Shown piece after piece: positions 6,317-13,971 of a DNA stretch of 15,152 nucleotides. Where the stretch lies: positions 1-15,152 of the forward strand of contig JAYUGA010000117.1 of assembly GCA_043738565.1 (NCBI GenBank). The letters are read 5' to 3'. Under the pieces are notes generated by a model. It worked only from the letters and a program-made list of their open reading frames with translations. It was not told where the DNA came from and searched no databases. Source of the DNA: Stagnihabitans sp043738565. GTDB taxonomy: Bacteria > Pseudomonadota > Alphaproteobacteria > Rhodobacterales > Rhodobacteraceae. A program made the translations under genes and the position numbers. Every line of letters starts with the position of its first letter. Position 1 is the first letter of the stretch.

Positions 6317-6702
6317 CCTTCACCCCAGCCTCTGAATTTTCGCAGAAAATTCGCCGCTCAGTCCAGTGCCACAACGACGCGACCTCTCGTGACGCGACGC
6401 CGCCCGAACCCGGCCAGCCAGCCGCAATGGGCTTTCCTGTCCTGGATAAACCGCTGCGACACCAGCCCCGTTGCCCGCAGTGCGCAGTGCGCCTCGCGGG
6501 CCTGCGGTCATGCCGCTCGGCCATCGTCCCGCCCGGTCTTGGCCGTTATAGCCGCCATCGTCGCCACCCGCCGCGTCCTCGGCCTCCGGACACGCCCCGT
6601 CGGCTTCCTGCAATTCTTCTGCCGGCTTCTGGAACACGCCCCCTGCCCGCCCAGTTCGGCGAAACCCTAGACAAGCCACATTCCTGCGCCATTATGCGCC
6701 CC
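6317..6702. other. Divergent intergenic region without supported gene
   Basis: 386 bp between the TusA-like gene and the hydrolase. Both strands are open over much of it, but the translations have biased Gly/Arg/Ala composition and no motifs, so I do not call a gene. It contains the inverted repeat GAATTTTC-GCA-GAAAATTC (6334-6352), a short tandem GCAGTGC twice (6477-6490) and a TTATAG hexamer (6546-6551). It must hold the promoters of both flanking genes unless the TusA-like gene starts further upstream. Confidence 0.5.
6334..6352. promoter_or_regulatory. Perfect inverted repeat GAATTTTC-N3-GAAAATTC
   Basis: Two 8-bp arms separated by GCA form an AT-rich island in GC-rich DNA, upstream of the TusA-like gene and about 350 nt before the hydrolase gene. 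The form suits a dimeric regulator site. No T run follows, so termination is unlikely. Confidence 0.4.
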
Positions 6703-7944
6703 ATGACCGAAGCCCGCCCCTTTCCGCTCTCCTCAGAACCGGCCGCGCAAAAACCCTTCTGTCGCCGCGTCTTCTACATCCCCGGCTACGACCCGATCCA
6801 CCCCCGCCGTTACCGCGAACTTTACCGCCGCGAAGGCAGCGAACAGGCCAGAATCTCCGGCTATTCCCTCACCCTCGGCCGCAAAAAGACCCAAGGCCGC
6901 TACGGCTGGCACGCCACCGCCACCATCGACGGCCGCACCGCGCAAGCCGATATCGAGGTCCTGGTCTGGTCCGACATCGTGCGCACCTCGATGCAGCAGG
7001 GCATCCTCGCCACCTACCTGCAACTCCTGCGCACCGCCGCCGCCTATATCCTGACCGGTGCGATCTTCCGCCTGATGCGCCTGCGCAAAGGCCCGATGAT
7101 CGCCGCCCTCTACCCGATCGGCATGCTCCTGCTGCAACTGGCGCTGGCCTGCCTGATTGGCTGGGGCCTCTACCTGCTGGGTGCCACCATCCACCCGGTC
7201 ATCGGCCTGTTCCTGGCCCTTCCCGCCCTCTGGCAAACCCTGTGCTTTTTTCGCAAACACGACAACCGCCTCTACGCCTACTACCTGATGCACGACTACG
7301 CCCATTCCGCCCAAAGCCTCGGCGCCTACCCGCCCGAACTCGAAACCCGCCTCGCCCAGTTCCGCCAGACCATCGCCCAGGCCCTGACCGAGGACAGCGA
7401 CGAAGTCCTCATCGTCGGCCATTCCTCAGGAACCCACCTCGCCATCTCGATCCTCGCCGACCTGATCCGCGCAGGTCTCCCCACCCACCGACCTGCCCTC
7501 GCCCTGCTCTCGCTCGGCCAGGTCGTGCCGATGATCTCTTTCCTGCCAAAGGCAAACCGCCTCCGCGCCGACCTCAACTACCTCTCCGCCCGCCCCGACC
7601 TCACCTGGATCGACGTCACCGCTCCCGGCGACGGCTGCGCCTTCGCGCTTTGCGATCCCGTCGCCGTCACCGGAGTCGCCCCACCAAACCAACTCTGGCC
7701 CCTGATCCTCTCCGCCGCCTTCACCCAAACCCTCTCGCCCGAACGCTGGAAACAACTGCGCTGGCGCTTTTTCCGCCTGCATTTCCAATACCTCTGCGCC
7801 TTCGATGCGTTGGCAGGGCGGCCCGGCGACTACGACTACTTCAAAATCACCGCCGGAGCCGAAACCCTGTCCCAGCGCTACGCGGGCCGCCAGCCGTCCA
7901 AATCCCGCATCACCACCCCGCGCTCGGGCTACCGCAGCCTATGA
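6703..7944 (+). CDS. Membrane-associated alpha/beta-hydrolase-like protein
   Basis: 413 residues. A GHSSG nucleophile elbow (239-243, probable nucleophile S241) follows the strand VLIVG, as in alpha/beta-hydrolase serine esterases and lipases. The N-terminal FYIPGYDP (24-31) resembles the strand and oxyanion loop that open this fold. Two hydrophobic stretches at about 132-160 and 162-183 are inserted between them and look like a membrane hairpin, so the enzyme is probably anchored in the inner membrane. Acid and histidine partners are not certain; D in DVTAPGD and H in RLHFQYL are candidates. Start choice is unsure: ATG 6694 or 6703, neither with a clear ribosome site. Its stop overlaps the P450 start (ATGA), which suggests translational coupling. 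Substrate unknown. Confidence 0.8.
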   Translation: MTEARPFPLSSEPAAQKPFCRRVFYIPGYDPIHPRRYRELYRREGSEQARISGYSLTLGRKKTQGRYGWHATATIDGRTAQADIEVLVWSDIVRTSMQQGILATYLQLLRTAAAYILTGAIFRLMRLRKGPMIAALYPIGMLLLQLALACLIGWGLYLLGATIHPVIGLFLALPALWQTLCFFRKHDNRLYAYYLMHDYAHSAQSLGAYPPELETRLAQFRQTIAQALTEDSDEVLIVGHSSGTHLAISILADLIRAGLPTHRPALALLSLGQVVPMISFLPKANRLRADLNYLSARPDLTWIDVTAPGDGCAFALCDPVAVTGVAPPNQLWPLILSAAFTQTLSPERWKQLRWRFFRLHFQYLCAFDALAGRPGDYDYFKITAGAETLSQRYAGRQPSKSRITTPRSGYRSL

Positions 7945-9299
7945 CCCCGCCCAAATCCACGCCCCCAAAACCCACCCCGCGCCCCGACAAAGTCTCGCTC
8001 TGGCGCTACCTCAAATTGTTCCGCCAGGACATATTGTCGGCCCAACCGGCGCGGCTCTACCACGCCTGGATGGCCGAATTCCGCACGCCGTTCTTTCGCA
8101 GCTATCTGATCAATGACCCGGCGCTCATCGCCCGCGTCCTGACCGAGCGCCCCGACGACTTCCCCAAATCCACCCGCATCGGCGAGGGCCTGCGCCCGCT
8201 CTTGGGCAACTCGGTCTTCGTGACCAATGGCGAGATCTGGAAACGCCAGCGCCGCATCATCGACCCGGCGTTCGAGGGTGGCCGTCTGCGCGAGACCTAT
8301 CCCGCCATCCTCGCCGCCGCAGAAGCCGCCGTCGCCCGCATGCCCACCGGCATCACGGAAATCGAGGCACAACTCAGCCACGCCGCCGCCGACGTGATCT
8401 TCCGCACCCTGTTCTCGATCCCGATCGAAAACGCCACCGCCACCCAGGTTTTCCACGAATTCAAAACCTACCAGCGCACCCAGCCGATCCTGAACCTCGC
8501 TGCCTTCCTGCCCCTGCCGCGCTGGATACCGCGCTTCCACCGCCCTGCCACCAAACGCGCCGCGCAGAAAATCCGCAGCCTGATCACCGCCCTGACCCAA
8601 TCCCGCGCCACTGAAATAACGCAAGGCGTAGCCCCCAACGACCTCGCCACCAAAATCATGACCACCGCCGATCCCGAAACCGGGCAGCGTTTCGACACGC
8701 AGGAAATGGTCGACCAGGTCGCGATCTTCTTCCTCGCTGGACACGAGACCTCCGCCTCCGCCCTGTCCTGGGCGCTCTACCTCCTGGCCACCCACCCGGA
8801 AGCGCAAGCCAAAGTCGCAGCCGAGGCGCAAACCTTCTCCGAACGGCCCGACTTCTCGATGCTGGCCAAACTGCGCTTCACCCGCGACTGCTTCCGCGAA
8901 ACCCTGCGGCTCTACCCGCCGGTGCCGATGATGGTGCGCCAGAACGCCAGGCCCGAGGTCTTTCGGGGCCGCCCCGTCAAGCCCGGAGCGCAGATCGTCC
9001 TCAGCCCCTGGCACCTGCACCGCCATACCCGCACCTGGCCCGACCCCGACGCCTTCGACCCCGACCGCTGGCAGACCGAAGCCAACCGCGCCCACGCCCG
9101 CGACGCCTATATGCCGTTCTCCGCCGGCCCGCGCGTCTGCACCGGTGCCGGTTTCGCCATGCTGGAAGGCACCCTGCTGCTTGCCCTGCTGACCCGCGCC
9201 TTCCAATTCGAGGCCGTGCCGGACCGCCGCCCAATCCCGGTCGCCCATCTGACCGTCCGCGCCAAAGACGGCATCTGGCTCAAGATCACCAGACGCTAA
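7941..9299 (+). CDS. Cytochrome P450
   Basis: 452 residues, normal for a soluble bacterial P450. All hallmarks are present: I-helix AGHET (266-270) for oxygen activation, the K-helix ExxR pair E320/R323 in FRETLRLYPP, and the heme loop FSAGPRVCTGAGFA with the thiolate ligand C400. No N-terminal membrane anchor or fused reductase domain is seen, so it needs external ferredoxin or flavodoxin partners, none of which is encoded here. The reaction is monooxygenation of an unknown substrate. The gene starts inside the stop of the hydrolase gene (ATGA), which suggests the two act on related compounds, for example a lipid or ester. That is inference. It ends facing dctD across a repeat-bearing gap. 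Confidence 0.95.
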   Translation: MTPPKSTPPKPTPRPDKVSLWRYLKLFRQDILSAQPARLYHAWMAEFRTPFFRSYLINDPALIARVLTERPDDFPKSTRIGEGLRPLLGNSVFVTNGEIWKRQRRIIDPAFEGGRLRETYPAILAAAEAAVARMPTGITEIEAQLSHAAADVIFRTLFSIPIENATATQVFHEFKTYQRTQPILNLAAFLPLPRWIPRFHRPATKRAAQKIRSLITALTQSRATEITQGVAPNDLATKIMTTADPETGQRFDTQEMVDQVAIFFLAGHETSASALSWALYLLATHPEAQAKVAAEAQTFSERPDFSMLAKLRFTRDCFRETLRLYPPVPMMVRQNARPEVFRGRPVKPGAQIVLSPWHLHRHTRTWPDPDAFDPDRWQTEANRAHARDAYMPFSAGPRVCTGAGFAMLEGTLLLALLTRAFQFEAVPDRRPIPVAHLTVRAKDGIWLKITRR

Positions 9300-9327
9300 C
9301 CCCATAAGACTTATCTAAAACTTTGCG

Positions 9328-9380
9328 CCTTTCATTTTGGCCCAAATATCCTGCGGGGGTCCGGGGGTGCAAAACCCCGG
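9328..9380 (+). repeat. Dispersed intergenic repeat, copy B, with adjoining GC hairpin
   Basis: Positions 9328-9351 match copy C (13371-13394) at 23 of 24 bases, including CCTTTCATTTTGGC and CAAATATCC. It continues into CCGGGG...CCCCGG (9361-9366 with 9375-9380), a 6-bp stem with an 8-nt loop. It lies between the convergent P450 and dctD genes, where it may help separate the two transcripts. GGCGCAACG also recurs at 9391-9399 and 9415-9423. Confidence 0.8.
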
Positions 9381-9455
9381 GTGTGTCACAGGCGCAACGC
9401 CGCAGCCCGGCGCTGGCGCAACGGCAAAAGCCGCGCCACGCCGACGCGCCGCCCC

Positions 9456-10784
9456 TCAAACATAATCCCCCCGGCTCAGTGCATATTTCGCCATCTTCTC
9501 GTTCAGCGTCCGGCGCGGCAGGCACAACTCGTCCATCACCGCGACAATCGAGCCCTTGTGCCGCCGCATCGTATTATCAATCAGCATCCGCTCGAACGCC
9601 TCGACATAATCCTTCAAGGGCTTGCCTTCCGTCGTCAAAGTCGGCCCCGCCGCCTCATTGTCCGCCATCAACAGCGACGCAATCGAGCCCGACCCCCGCC
9701 TATTCTGCAACACCGCGCGCTCGGCAATGTTGACCAGCTGCCGCACATTGCCCGGCCACGGCGCCTGCAACAATTGCGCCGCCTCCTGTGCGGTCACCTG
9801 CGGCGCGCCGCAGCCGTATTCCTCGGCAAAGCCTTCCGACATCCGGTTGAACAGGGTCAGAATATCCTCGCCGCGCAACCGCAGCGGCGGCAGCACGATC
9901 GTCATCGCCCCCAGCCGGTAGTACAGGTCGGGCCGCAGCGCATCTTCCACCGTCTTGTCCGGCGCATGATCGTTGCAGATCGCAATGATCCGGGTTTCCG
10001 GCGGCGTGCCCTGCTCGTTGATCACCGTCAACAGCCGCGCCTGCAACGCCCCCGACAACGCCTCGATATCCTCCAGACACACCGTCCCGCCCCGCGCTTC
10101 CTCGACCAGCGGAATAGCGCCATCCTCGCCCGGCCCGAACAGCTTGGCCGCCAACTGATCCTCCGACCACGCCGCACAGGAAATCGTGACAAACCGCCGC
10201 CCCGCCCGTGGCCCGACCGCGTGCAGGGCATGGGCGACCAAAGTCTTGCCCGTCCCCGTTTCGCCATCAATCAGCACATGGCTGTCGGCCTGCCCGAGGT
10301 CCAGAATATCCTCGCGCAGCCGCTCCATCACCGGCGAGCCGCCGATCAGCTTCTTCATCAGCACCGATCCGTCCGACAATTCCTTGCGCAAAGCCCGGTT
10401 GTCCAGCGTCATCCGCCGCGCCTGGGTCGCCCGCTTGGCCAGTTCGGTCATCCGGTCCGGGTTGAACGGCTTTTCCAGAAAGTCATAGGCCCCGACCCGC
10501 ATCGCCTCCACCGCCATCGGCACATCGCCATGCCCGGTGATCAGGATGACCGGCAGGCCCGAATCCATCCCCATCAGCCGCTTCAGAAACGCCATCCCGT
10601 CCATCCCCGGCATCTTGATGTCGGACACAACGACCCCCGGAAACTCCGGCCCGATCGCCTTCAGCGCATCTTCCGCGCTCGGATAGGTTTCGGTATCAAA
10701 CCCCGACAGCGCCAGCCACTGGCTGATCGACTGCCGCATATCGGCTTCGTCATCGACGATTGCCACTTTCATTGCCCGGGCCAT
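9456..10784 (-). CDS. dctD: DctD-type response regulator with atypical AAA+ domain
   Basis: 442 residues. Receiver domain: acidic pair D11/D12, phospho-acceptor D55 in VSDIKMPG, K105 in FLEKPF. Then a AAA+ domain with Walker A GETGTGKT (174-181), and a Fis-type helix-turn-helix at the C terminus (GSIVAVMDELCLPRRTLNEK). This is the layout of C4-dicarboxylate regulator DctD, which activates sigma54 promoters. Two core motifs are altered. At the GAFTGA position the sequence reads LFGPGEDGAIPLVEEA (216-230), with no GAFTGA, and Walker B reads GGTVCLEDIE where LDEI is expected. Arginine-finger region RPDLYYRL is kept. It may therefore work without sigma54. GAGGG precedes the start; ATG 10772 (MKVAIVDDE) is an alternative start. 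It begins 7 nt after dctB and pairs with it. Confidence 0.88.
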   Translation of the reverse strand: MARAMKVAIVDDEADMRQSISQWLALSGFDTETYPSAEDALKAIGPEFPGVVVSDIKMPGMDGMAFLKRLMGMDSGLPVILITGHGDVPMAVEAMRVGAYDFLEKPFNPDRMTELAKRATQARRMTLDNRALRKELSDGSVLMKKLIGGSPVMERLREDILDLGQADSHVLIDGETGTGKTLVAHALHAVGPRAGRRFVTISCAAWSEDQLAAKLFGPGEDGAIPLVEEARGGTVCLEDIEALSGALQARLLTVINEQGTPPETRIIAICNDHAPDKTVEDALRPDLYYRLGAMTIVLPPLRLRGEDILTLFNRMSEGFAEEYGCGAPQVTAQEAAQLLQAPWPGNVRQLVNIAERAVLQNRRGSGSIASLLMADNEAAGPTLTTEGKPLKDYVEAFERMLIDNTMRRHKGSIVAVMDELCLPRRTLNEKMAKYALSRGDYV

Positions 10785-10791
10785 TGGTCCC

Positions 10792-12567
10792 TCATTCTGC
10801 TGCCTTTACGTCTTCGCCGAGGATCGGCAGTTGCATTTCAAACACCGCGCCACCCGCTTCCGAGTTTCGCGCGGTCAAACGGCCGCCAAGATCGGTCACG
10901 ATGCCGGACGAAATCGCCAGCCCCAACCCAATCCCTTCACCCGGAGTCTTGGTCGTATAAAACGGTTCGAACAGATTGATCAGATCACTGATCCCGTGGC
11001 CGTTGTCGCGCACCGTCAAGGTCGCGGTTTCCCCCGCCGACAGGATCAGGTCAATCTGCGGCTGCCTGGCATCCTTGGTCGCATCCAGCGCATTGCGCAA
11101 CAGGTTGATGATCACCTGTTCGAGACGCAGCCGGTCGGCCAGCACCATCACCGGCTGACGCGGCAAGGCGCGGGTGATCTTGACCACCCGCAGCTTCAAC
11201 TGCGGCTCCATCATCGCCAGCGCCGCCGACAGGCACAGCCGGATGTCCACCGGCTCGAACGCCTCGCCGCCCTTGCGGGCATAGCTTTTCAACTGGCGCG
11301 TGATCGCCCCCATCCGGTCGATCAGATCGTCAATCCGCTGAAACGACGACAACGCCTCGTCATGGCGCTTGCGCTGCAACAACAGCCGCGCCCCGGCCAG
11401 ATAGGTCTTCATTGCCGCCAACGGCTGGTTCAACTCATGGCTGACCGCCGCCGACATCTCGCCCAGGGCCGCCAGCTTGGAACTTTGCGCCAGCGTCAGT
11501 TCCGCCACCGCCAGATCCTTCTGCACCTTCTCGCGTTCGGCAATCTCGCGCTGCAACCGCGCGTTCAACTGCCGCAATTCGATGGATTCGCGGCGAAAGA
11601 ACAGGGTCTGCGACCATGCCCGCCGCGACAGCAGATAGAAGGTCAGCGCCATCAGAATGGCGAAACCCATGATCTCCAGCGCCAGTATGCCGTTGACCGG
11701 TTCGCGCACCGAATCATATTCGGTAAAGATCACCATCCGCCAACCACGGAACGGTACCCGCGCCTCGGTCCGCAGCACGGCCACGCCCTTCAGATAGGTG
11801 TCCGGTGCATGCCGGGCCCAATCGGTCGTCACGTTCAGCGCCCGGTTCAGCGCCACATCCAGCGATGACGGATCATCCTGCGCCGCAATCGCCTGATCCA
11901 GCGGCAACCCGCGCCAGCGCGGCTCGGTCGCCAGCACCACGGTGCCCTCGGAATTGGTCACCAGAACCACGTCCTGCAACCCGGCCCAGGCCCGTTCGTA
12001 TTTCATCAGATCGACCGCGACCACGATCACGCCGATCGACTTGCCCTCGGCCAGGATCACCTGGCTATAGGTGAAATCATAACCGCCACCGGGCCGGGCA
12101 GAGGCGGAAAATACCGTATCCATCGCCCGTTGCGCGTCGAAAAAGAAGTTCTGGCTGCGATAATTGGTGCCCAGCAGGTTGCGGTTGGTCGCCCCCACCG
12201 TCCGCCCGGCATTGTCCAGCAGCAGGATCGAGGCGACGCCGATGTCATCCTGCACCTGAATCAACCGCTGCGTGGTCCGCGAGAAATCGCCCTTCGACAA
12301 AGCCTCGGAAATCACCGGGTCGCGCGACAGCAGCAAGGGCACCACCGAGGTGCGCTGCAATTCGGAAATCATGTTGCCGGAATACAGCGCCAGCCGCAGC
12401 TCGGCCTTGTTGCGCGTGGTTTCGGTGAACCGTTCCGACAGCCAGCGGTTGGTGATCAGCACCACCCCCACCGCCAGCAGAACCAGCAGCGTCACCACCA
12501 GTTTCAGCCAGGGCGACGTGCGCGGCACCCGGTCAGGCCTGGTTGCAGGGGAGGCTGGTTCTTTCAT
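10792..12567 (-). CDS. dctB: DctB-type C4-dicarboxylate sensor histidine kinase
   Basis: 591 residues. A membrane segment at about 21-40 and a second near 290-312 flank a periplasmic sensor region of about 250 residues, the double-PAS (dCache) layout of DctB. A short coiled coil (LNARLQREIAEREKVQKDLA) leads to the H-box AAVSHELNQPLAAMKTY with H377. The ATPase boxes follow: NLLRNALDA (N), VRDNGHGI (G1), LFEPFYTTK (F), and GEGIGLGLAIS (G2). It should sense periplasmic dicarboxylates and phosphorylate the neighbouring DctD. No DctA or DctPQM transporter gene lies in the window, although these are the usual targets. The start ATG at 12567 is preferred; a TTG at 12573 is in frame, and neither has a clear ribosome site. 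Other two-component roles are possible. Confidence 0.88.
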   Translation of the reverse strand: MKEPASPATRPDRVPRTSPWLKLVVTLLVLLAVGVVLITNRWLSERFTETTRNKAELRLALYSGNMISELQRTSVVPLLLSRDPVISEALSKGDFSRTTQRLIQVQDDIGVASILLLDNAGRTVGATNRNLLGTNYRSQNFFFDAQRAMDTVFSASARPGGGYDFTYSQVILAEGKSIGVIVVAVDLMKYERAWAGLQDVVLVTNSEGTVVLATEPRWRGLPLDQAIAAQDDPSSLDVALNRALNVTTDWARHAPDTYLKGVAVLRTEARVPFRGWRMVIFTEYDSVREPVNGILALEIMGFAILMALTFYLLSRRAWSQTLFFRRESIELRQLNARLQREIAEREKVQKDLAVAELTLAQSSKLAALGEMSAAVSHELNQPLAAMKTYLAGARLLLQRKRHDEALSSFQRIDDLIDRMGAITRQLKSYARKGGEAFEPVDIRLCLSAALAMMEPQLKLRVVKITRALPRQPVMVLADRLRLEQVIINLLRNALDATKDARQPQIDLILSAGETATLTVRDNGHGISDLINLFEPFYTTKTPGEGIGLGLAISSGIVTDLGGRLTARNSEAGGAVFEMQLPILGEDVKAAE

Positions 12568-12624
12568 CGTCAAAGTCTAGGCCCGCCCCGGACCCACCTC
12601 AAGCAAAGGCCAGCCGCCGGGGGT

Positions 12625-13293
12625 TCAGGCCAGCGCCATCCCGCCCATCAGGCCAGCAAACAGCGCCGCACCATCGATGCCGCCCTGCACCGGATCGACC
12701 ACCCGTTCGGGATGCGGCATCATCCCCATCACCCGCCGGTTGGCCGACAGCACCCCGGCAATATCGGCCCGAGCGCCATTCGGGTTGCCCTCATAGGTAA
12801 AGGCGATGCGATCCTCGGCCTGCAACGCCGCCAGACCCGCCGCATCAATCGTGTAATTGCCATCGTGATGCGCCACCGGCACCCGGATGCTCTGCCCGCG
12901 ACCATAGGCGCAGGTAAAGGCGCTGTCGGTTGTCGTCACCCGCATCGTCACGGTCTTGCAGACGAATTTCAGCCCGGCATTGCGCATCAAGGCTCCGGGC
13001 AGCAGCCGCATCTCGGTCAAGACCTGAAAGCCGTTGCAAATCCCCAGCACATAGCCGCCCCGCGCCGCATGGCTCTGAATTGCGGCGGCAATCGGCGACT
13101 GCGCCGCAATCGCCCCGCAGCGCAGATAGTCGCCAAACGAAAACCCGCCCGGCATGCCCACGACATCCACGCCATGCGGCAAGGCACTGTCCTTGTGCCA
13201 CACCCTGCACACCTTGAACCCGGCGCGCTCGAACGCCACGGCAAGATCACGGTCGCAATTCGATCCGGGAAAGGTTACGACGGCGGCTTTCAT
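12625..13293 (-). CDS. purQ: Phosphoribosylformylglycinamidine synthase, glutaminase subunit PurQ
   Basis: 222 residues, typical of free-standing PurQ. It releases ammonia from glutamine for the FGAR to FGAM step of purine synthesis, working with PurL and PurS. Class I amidotransferase features are clear: nucleophile C86 in GICNGFQ, H194 and E196 in MPHPER, and the PurQ-type N terminus MKAAVVTFPGSNCDRD with PGGFSFGDYLRCG. The start is supported by GAGG six nt upstream. No purS, purL or purC lies in the ~215 bp upstream, where purS often sits, so this copy seems to have its own promoter. dctB begins 57 nt downstream on the same strand with no visible terminator between, so read-through is possible. 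Confidence 0.96.
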   Translation of the reverse strand: MKAAVVTFPGSNCDRDLAVAFERAGFKVCRVWHKDSALPHGVDVVGMPGGFSFGDYLRCGAIAAQSPIAAAIQSHAARGGYVLGICNGFQVLTEMRLLPGALMRNAGLKFVCKTVTMRVTTTDSAFTCAYGRGQSIRVPVAHHDGNYTIDAAGLAALQAEDRIAFTYEGNPNGARADIAGVLSANRRVMGMMPHPERVVDPVQGGIDGAALFAGLMGGMALA

Positions 13294-13370
13294 CGGGGCC
13301 TCGGGTCTGGTTGGGAATTGCCGACCGGATACCCCAAATCCCGCACCGCTGCCAGTGTTCGCAACTCCAG

Positions 13371-13405
13371 CCTTTCATTTTGGCTCAAATATCCCCGCCG
13401 GAGGC
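13371..13405 (+). repeat. Dispersed intergenic repeat, copy C (fullest copy)
   Basis: CCTTTCATTTTGGCTCAAAT continuing through CAAATATCCCCGCCGGAGGC. The left part is shared with copy B (23 of 24 bases) and the right part with copy A (20 of 20). It lies in the gap upstream of purQ, 78 nt before its start codon, so here it may lie in the leader rather than after a gene end. Confidence 0.85.
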
Positions 13406-13461
13406 ATCCCGCCACCGGACAAGGATCCTAAAATGTGGTTACTGCGCGCAACCAAATGACT

Positions 13462-13498
13462 GTTATATAACGATATTCACGAATGTCCAGTTCTGGAC
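13462..13498. promoter_or_regulatory. Cluster of dyads upstream of purQ
   Basis: Three dyads in 37 bp: perfect GTTATATAAC (13462-13471), ATTC-AC-GAAT (13475-13484) and GTCCAG-TT-CTGGAC (13485-13498). The patch is much AT-richer than its surroundings. It lies between the end of the CoA-binding gene and purQ, about 170 nt before the purQ start, so it could be an operator/promoter patch or a weak terminator of the upstream gene. No clear -35/-10 pair was found. Confidence 0.4.
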
Positions 13499-13509
13499 GC
13501 TGCCCAAAA

Positions 13510-13929
13510 TCACAACCCCAGCCGTGGAATCTCGATTGCCGGACAGCGGTTCATCACGACCTCCACCCCCGCCGCCCTTGCCTTGCGCGCGGCAGCTTCA
13601 TTGAAGACCCCCAACTGCATCCAGATCACCTTGACGCCGGGCACGGCCAAAGCCTCATCCACCACCGGCCCGACGGCGCCCGAATTGCGGAACACATCCA
13701 CCATATCCACCCCGCCACCAATCTCGGCCAGCGACCCGCGCACCACCTCGCCCCAGGCCGTCACCACCCCCGCCTGCCCCGGATTGACCGGGATCACCCG
13801 ATACCCCCGCCGCGCCAGATAGGCCGCCACCCCATGACTGGGCCGCTCCGCCCGCGGCGACCACCCCACCACGGCGATCACCTTGGTGTCGGTCAAAATC
13901 CGGCGAATGTCCTGATCGGAGTTGGTCAT
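13510..13929 (-). CDS. CoA-binding domain protein (CoA_binding_2, YccU-like)
   Basis: 139 residues from the ATG at 13929 (GGGGTGAG immediately upstream); a TTG at 13941 would add four residues. The Rossmann-type opening KVIAVVGWSPRAERPSHGVA, followed by YLARRGYRVIPVNP and later VDMVDVFRNS and VKVIWMQLGV, matches the single-domain CoA-binding family related to the succinyl-CoA synthetase alpha N-terminal domain. The family is widespread and its cellular role is unclear, though CoA or nucleotide binding is expected. It is cytoplasmic. It lies directly after the terminator at 13940-13971, whose T tract abuts its ribosome site, and before the dyad cluster. Confidence 0.9.
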   Translation of the reverse strand: MTNSDQDIRRILTDTKVIAVVGWSPRAERPSHGVAAYLARRGYRVIPVNPGQAGVVTAWGEVVRGSLAEIGGGVDMVDVFRNSGAVGPVVDEALAVPGVKVIWMQLGVFNEAAARKARAAGVEVVMNRCPAIEIPRLGL

Positions 13930-13939
13930 CTCACCCCAC

Positions 13940-13971
13940 AAAAAAGCGCCCGAACCAGTTTGGCCGGGCGC
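13940..13971 (-). terminator. Intrinsic terminator, minus strand
   Basis: Read on the minus strand: GCGCCCG (13971-13965), an inner CCA/TGG pairing, CGGGCGC (13952-13946), then six T (13945-13940). It ends transcripts coming from rlmB or from the structured segment between. The 7-bp GC stem with U6 tail is a strong match to the intrinsic terminator form. Confidence 0.85.

Noticed and set aside
6320..6679. 119-residue minus-strand frame in the divergent gap
   Set aside because: No motif, no ribosome site, low-complexity Gly/Arg/Ala composition; kept only as a possible decayed region.
7242..7940. Upstream extension of the P450 frame
   Set aside because: It overlaps the hydrolase gene in another frame and is Arg/Pro-rich; the P450 family start fits the ATG at 7941.
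9381..11868. Long plus-strand frames opposite dctD and dctB
   Set aside because: Arg/Pro/His/Gln-rich translations typical of antisense of GC-rich genes; the minus strand encodes clear domains.
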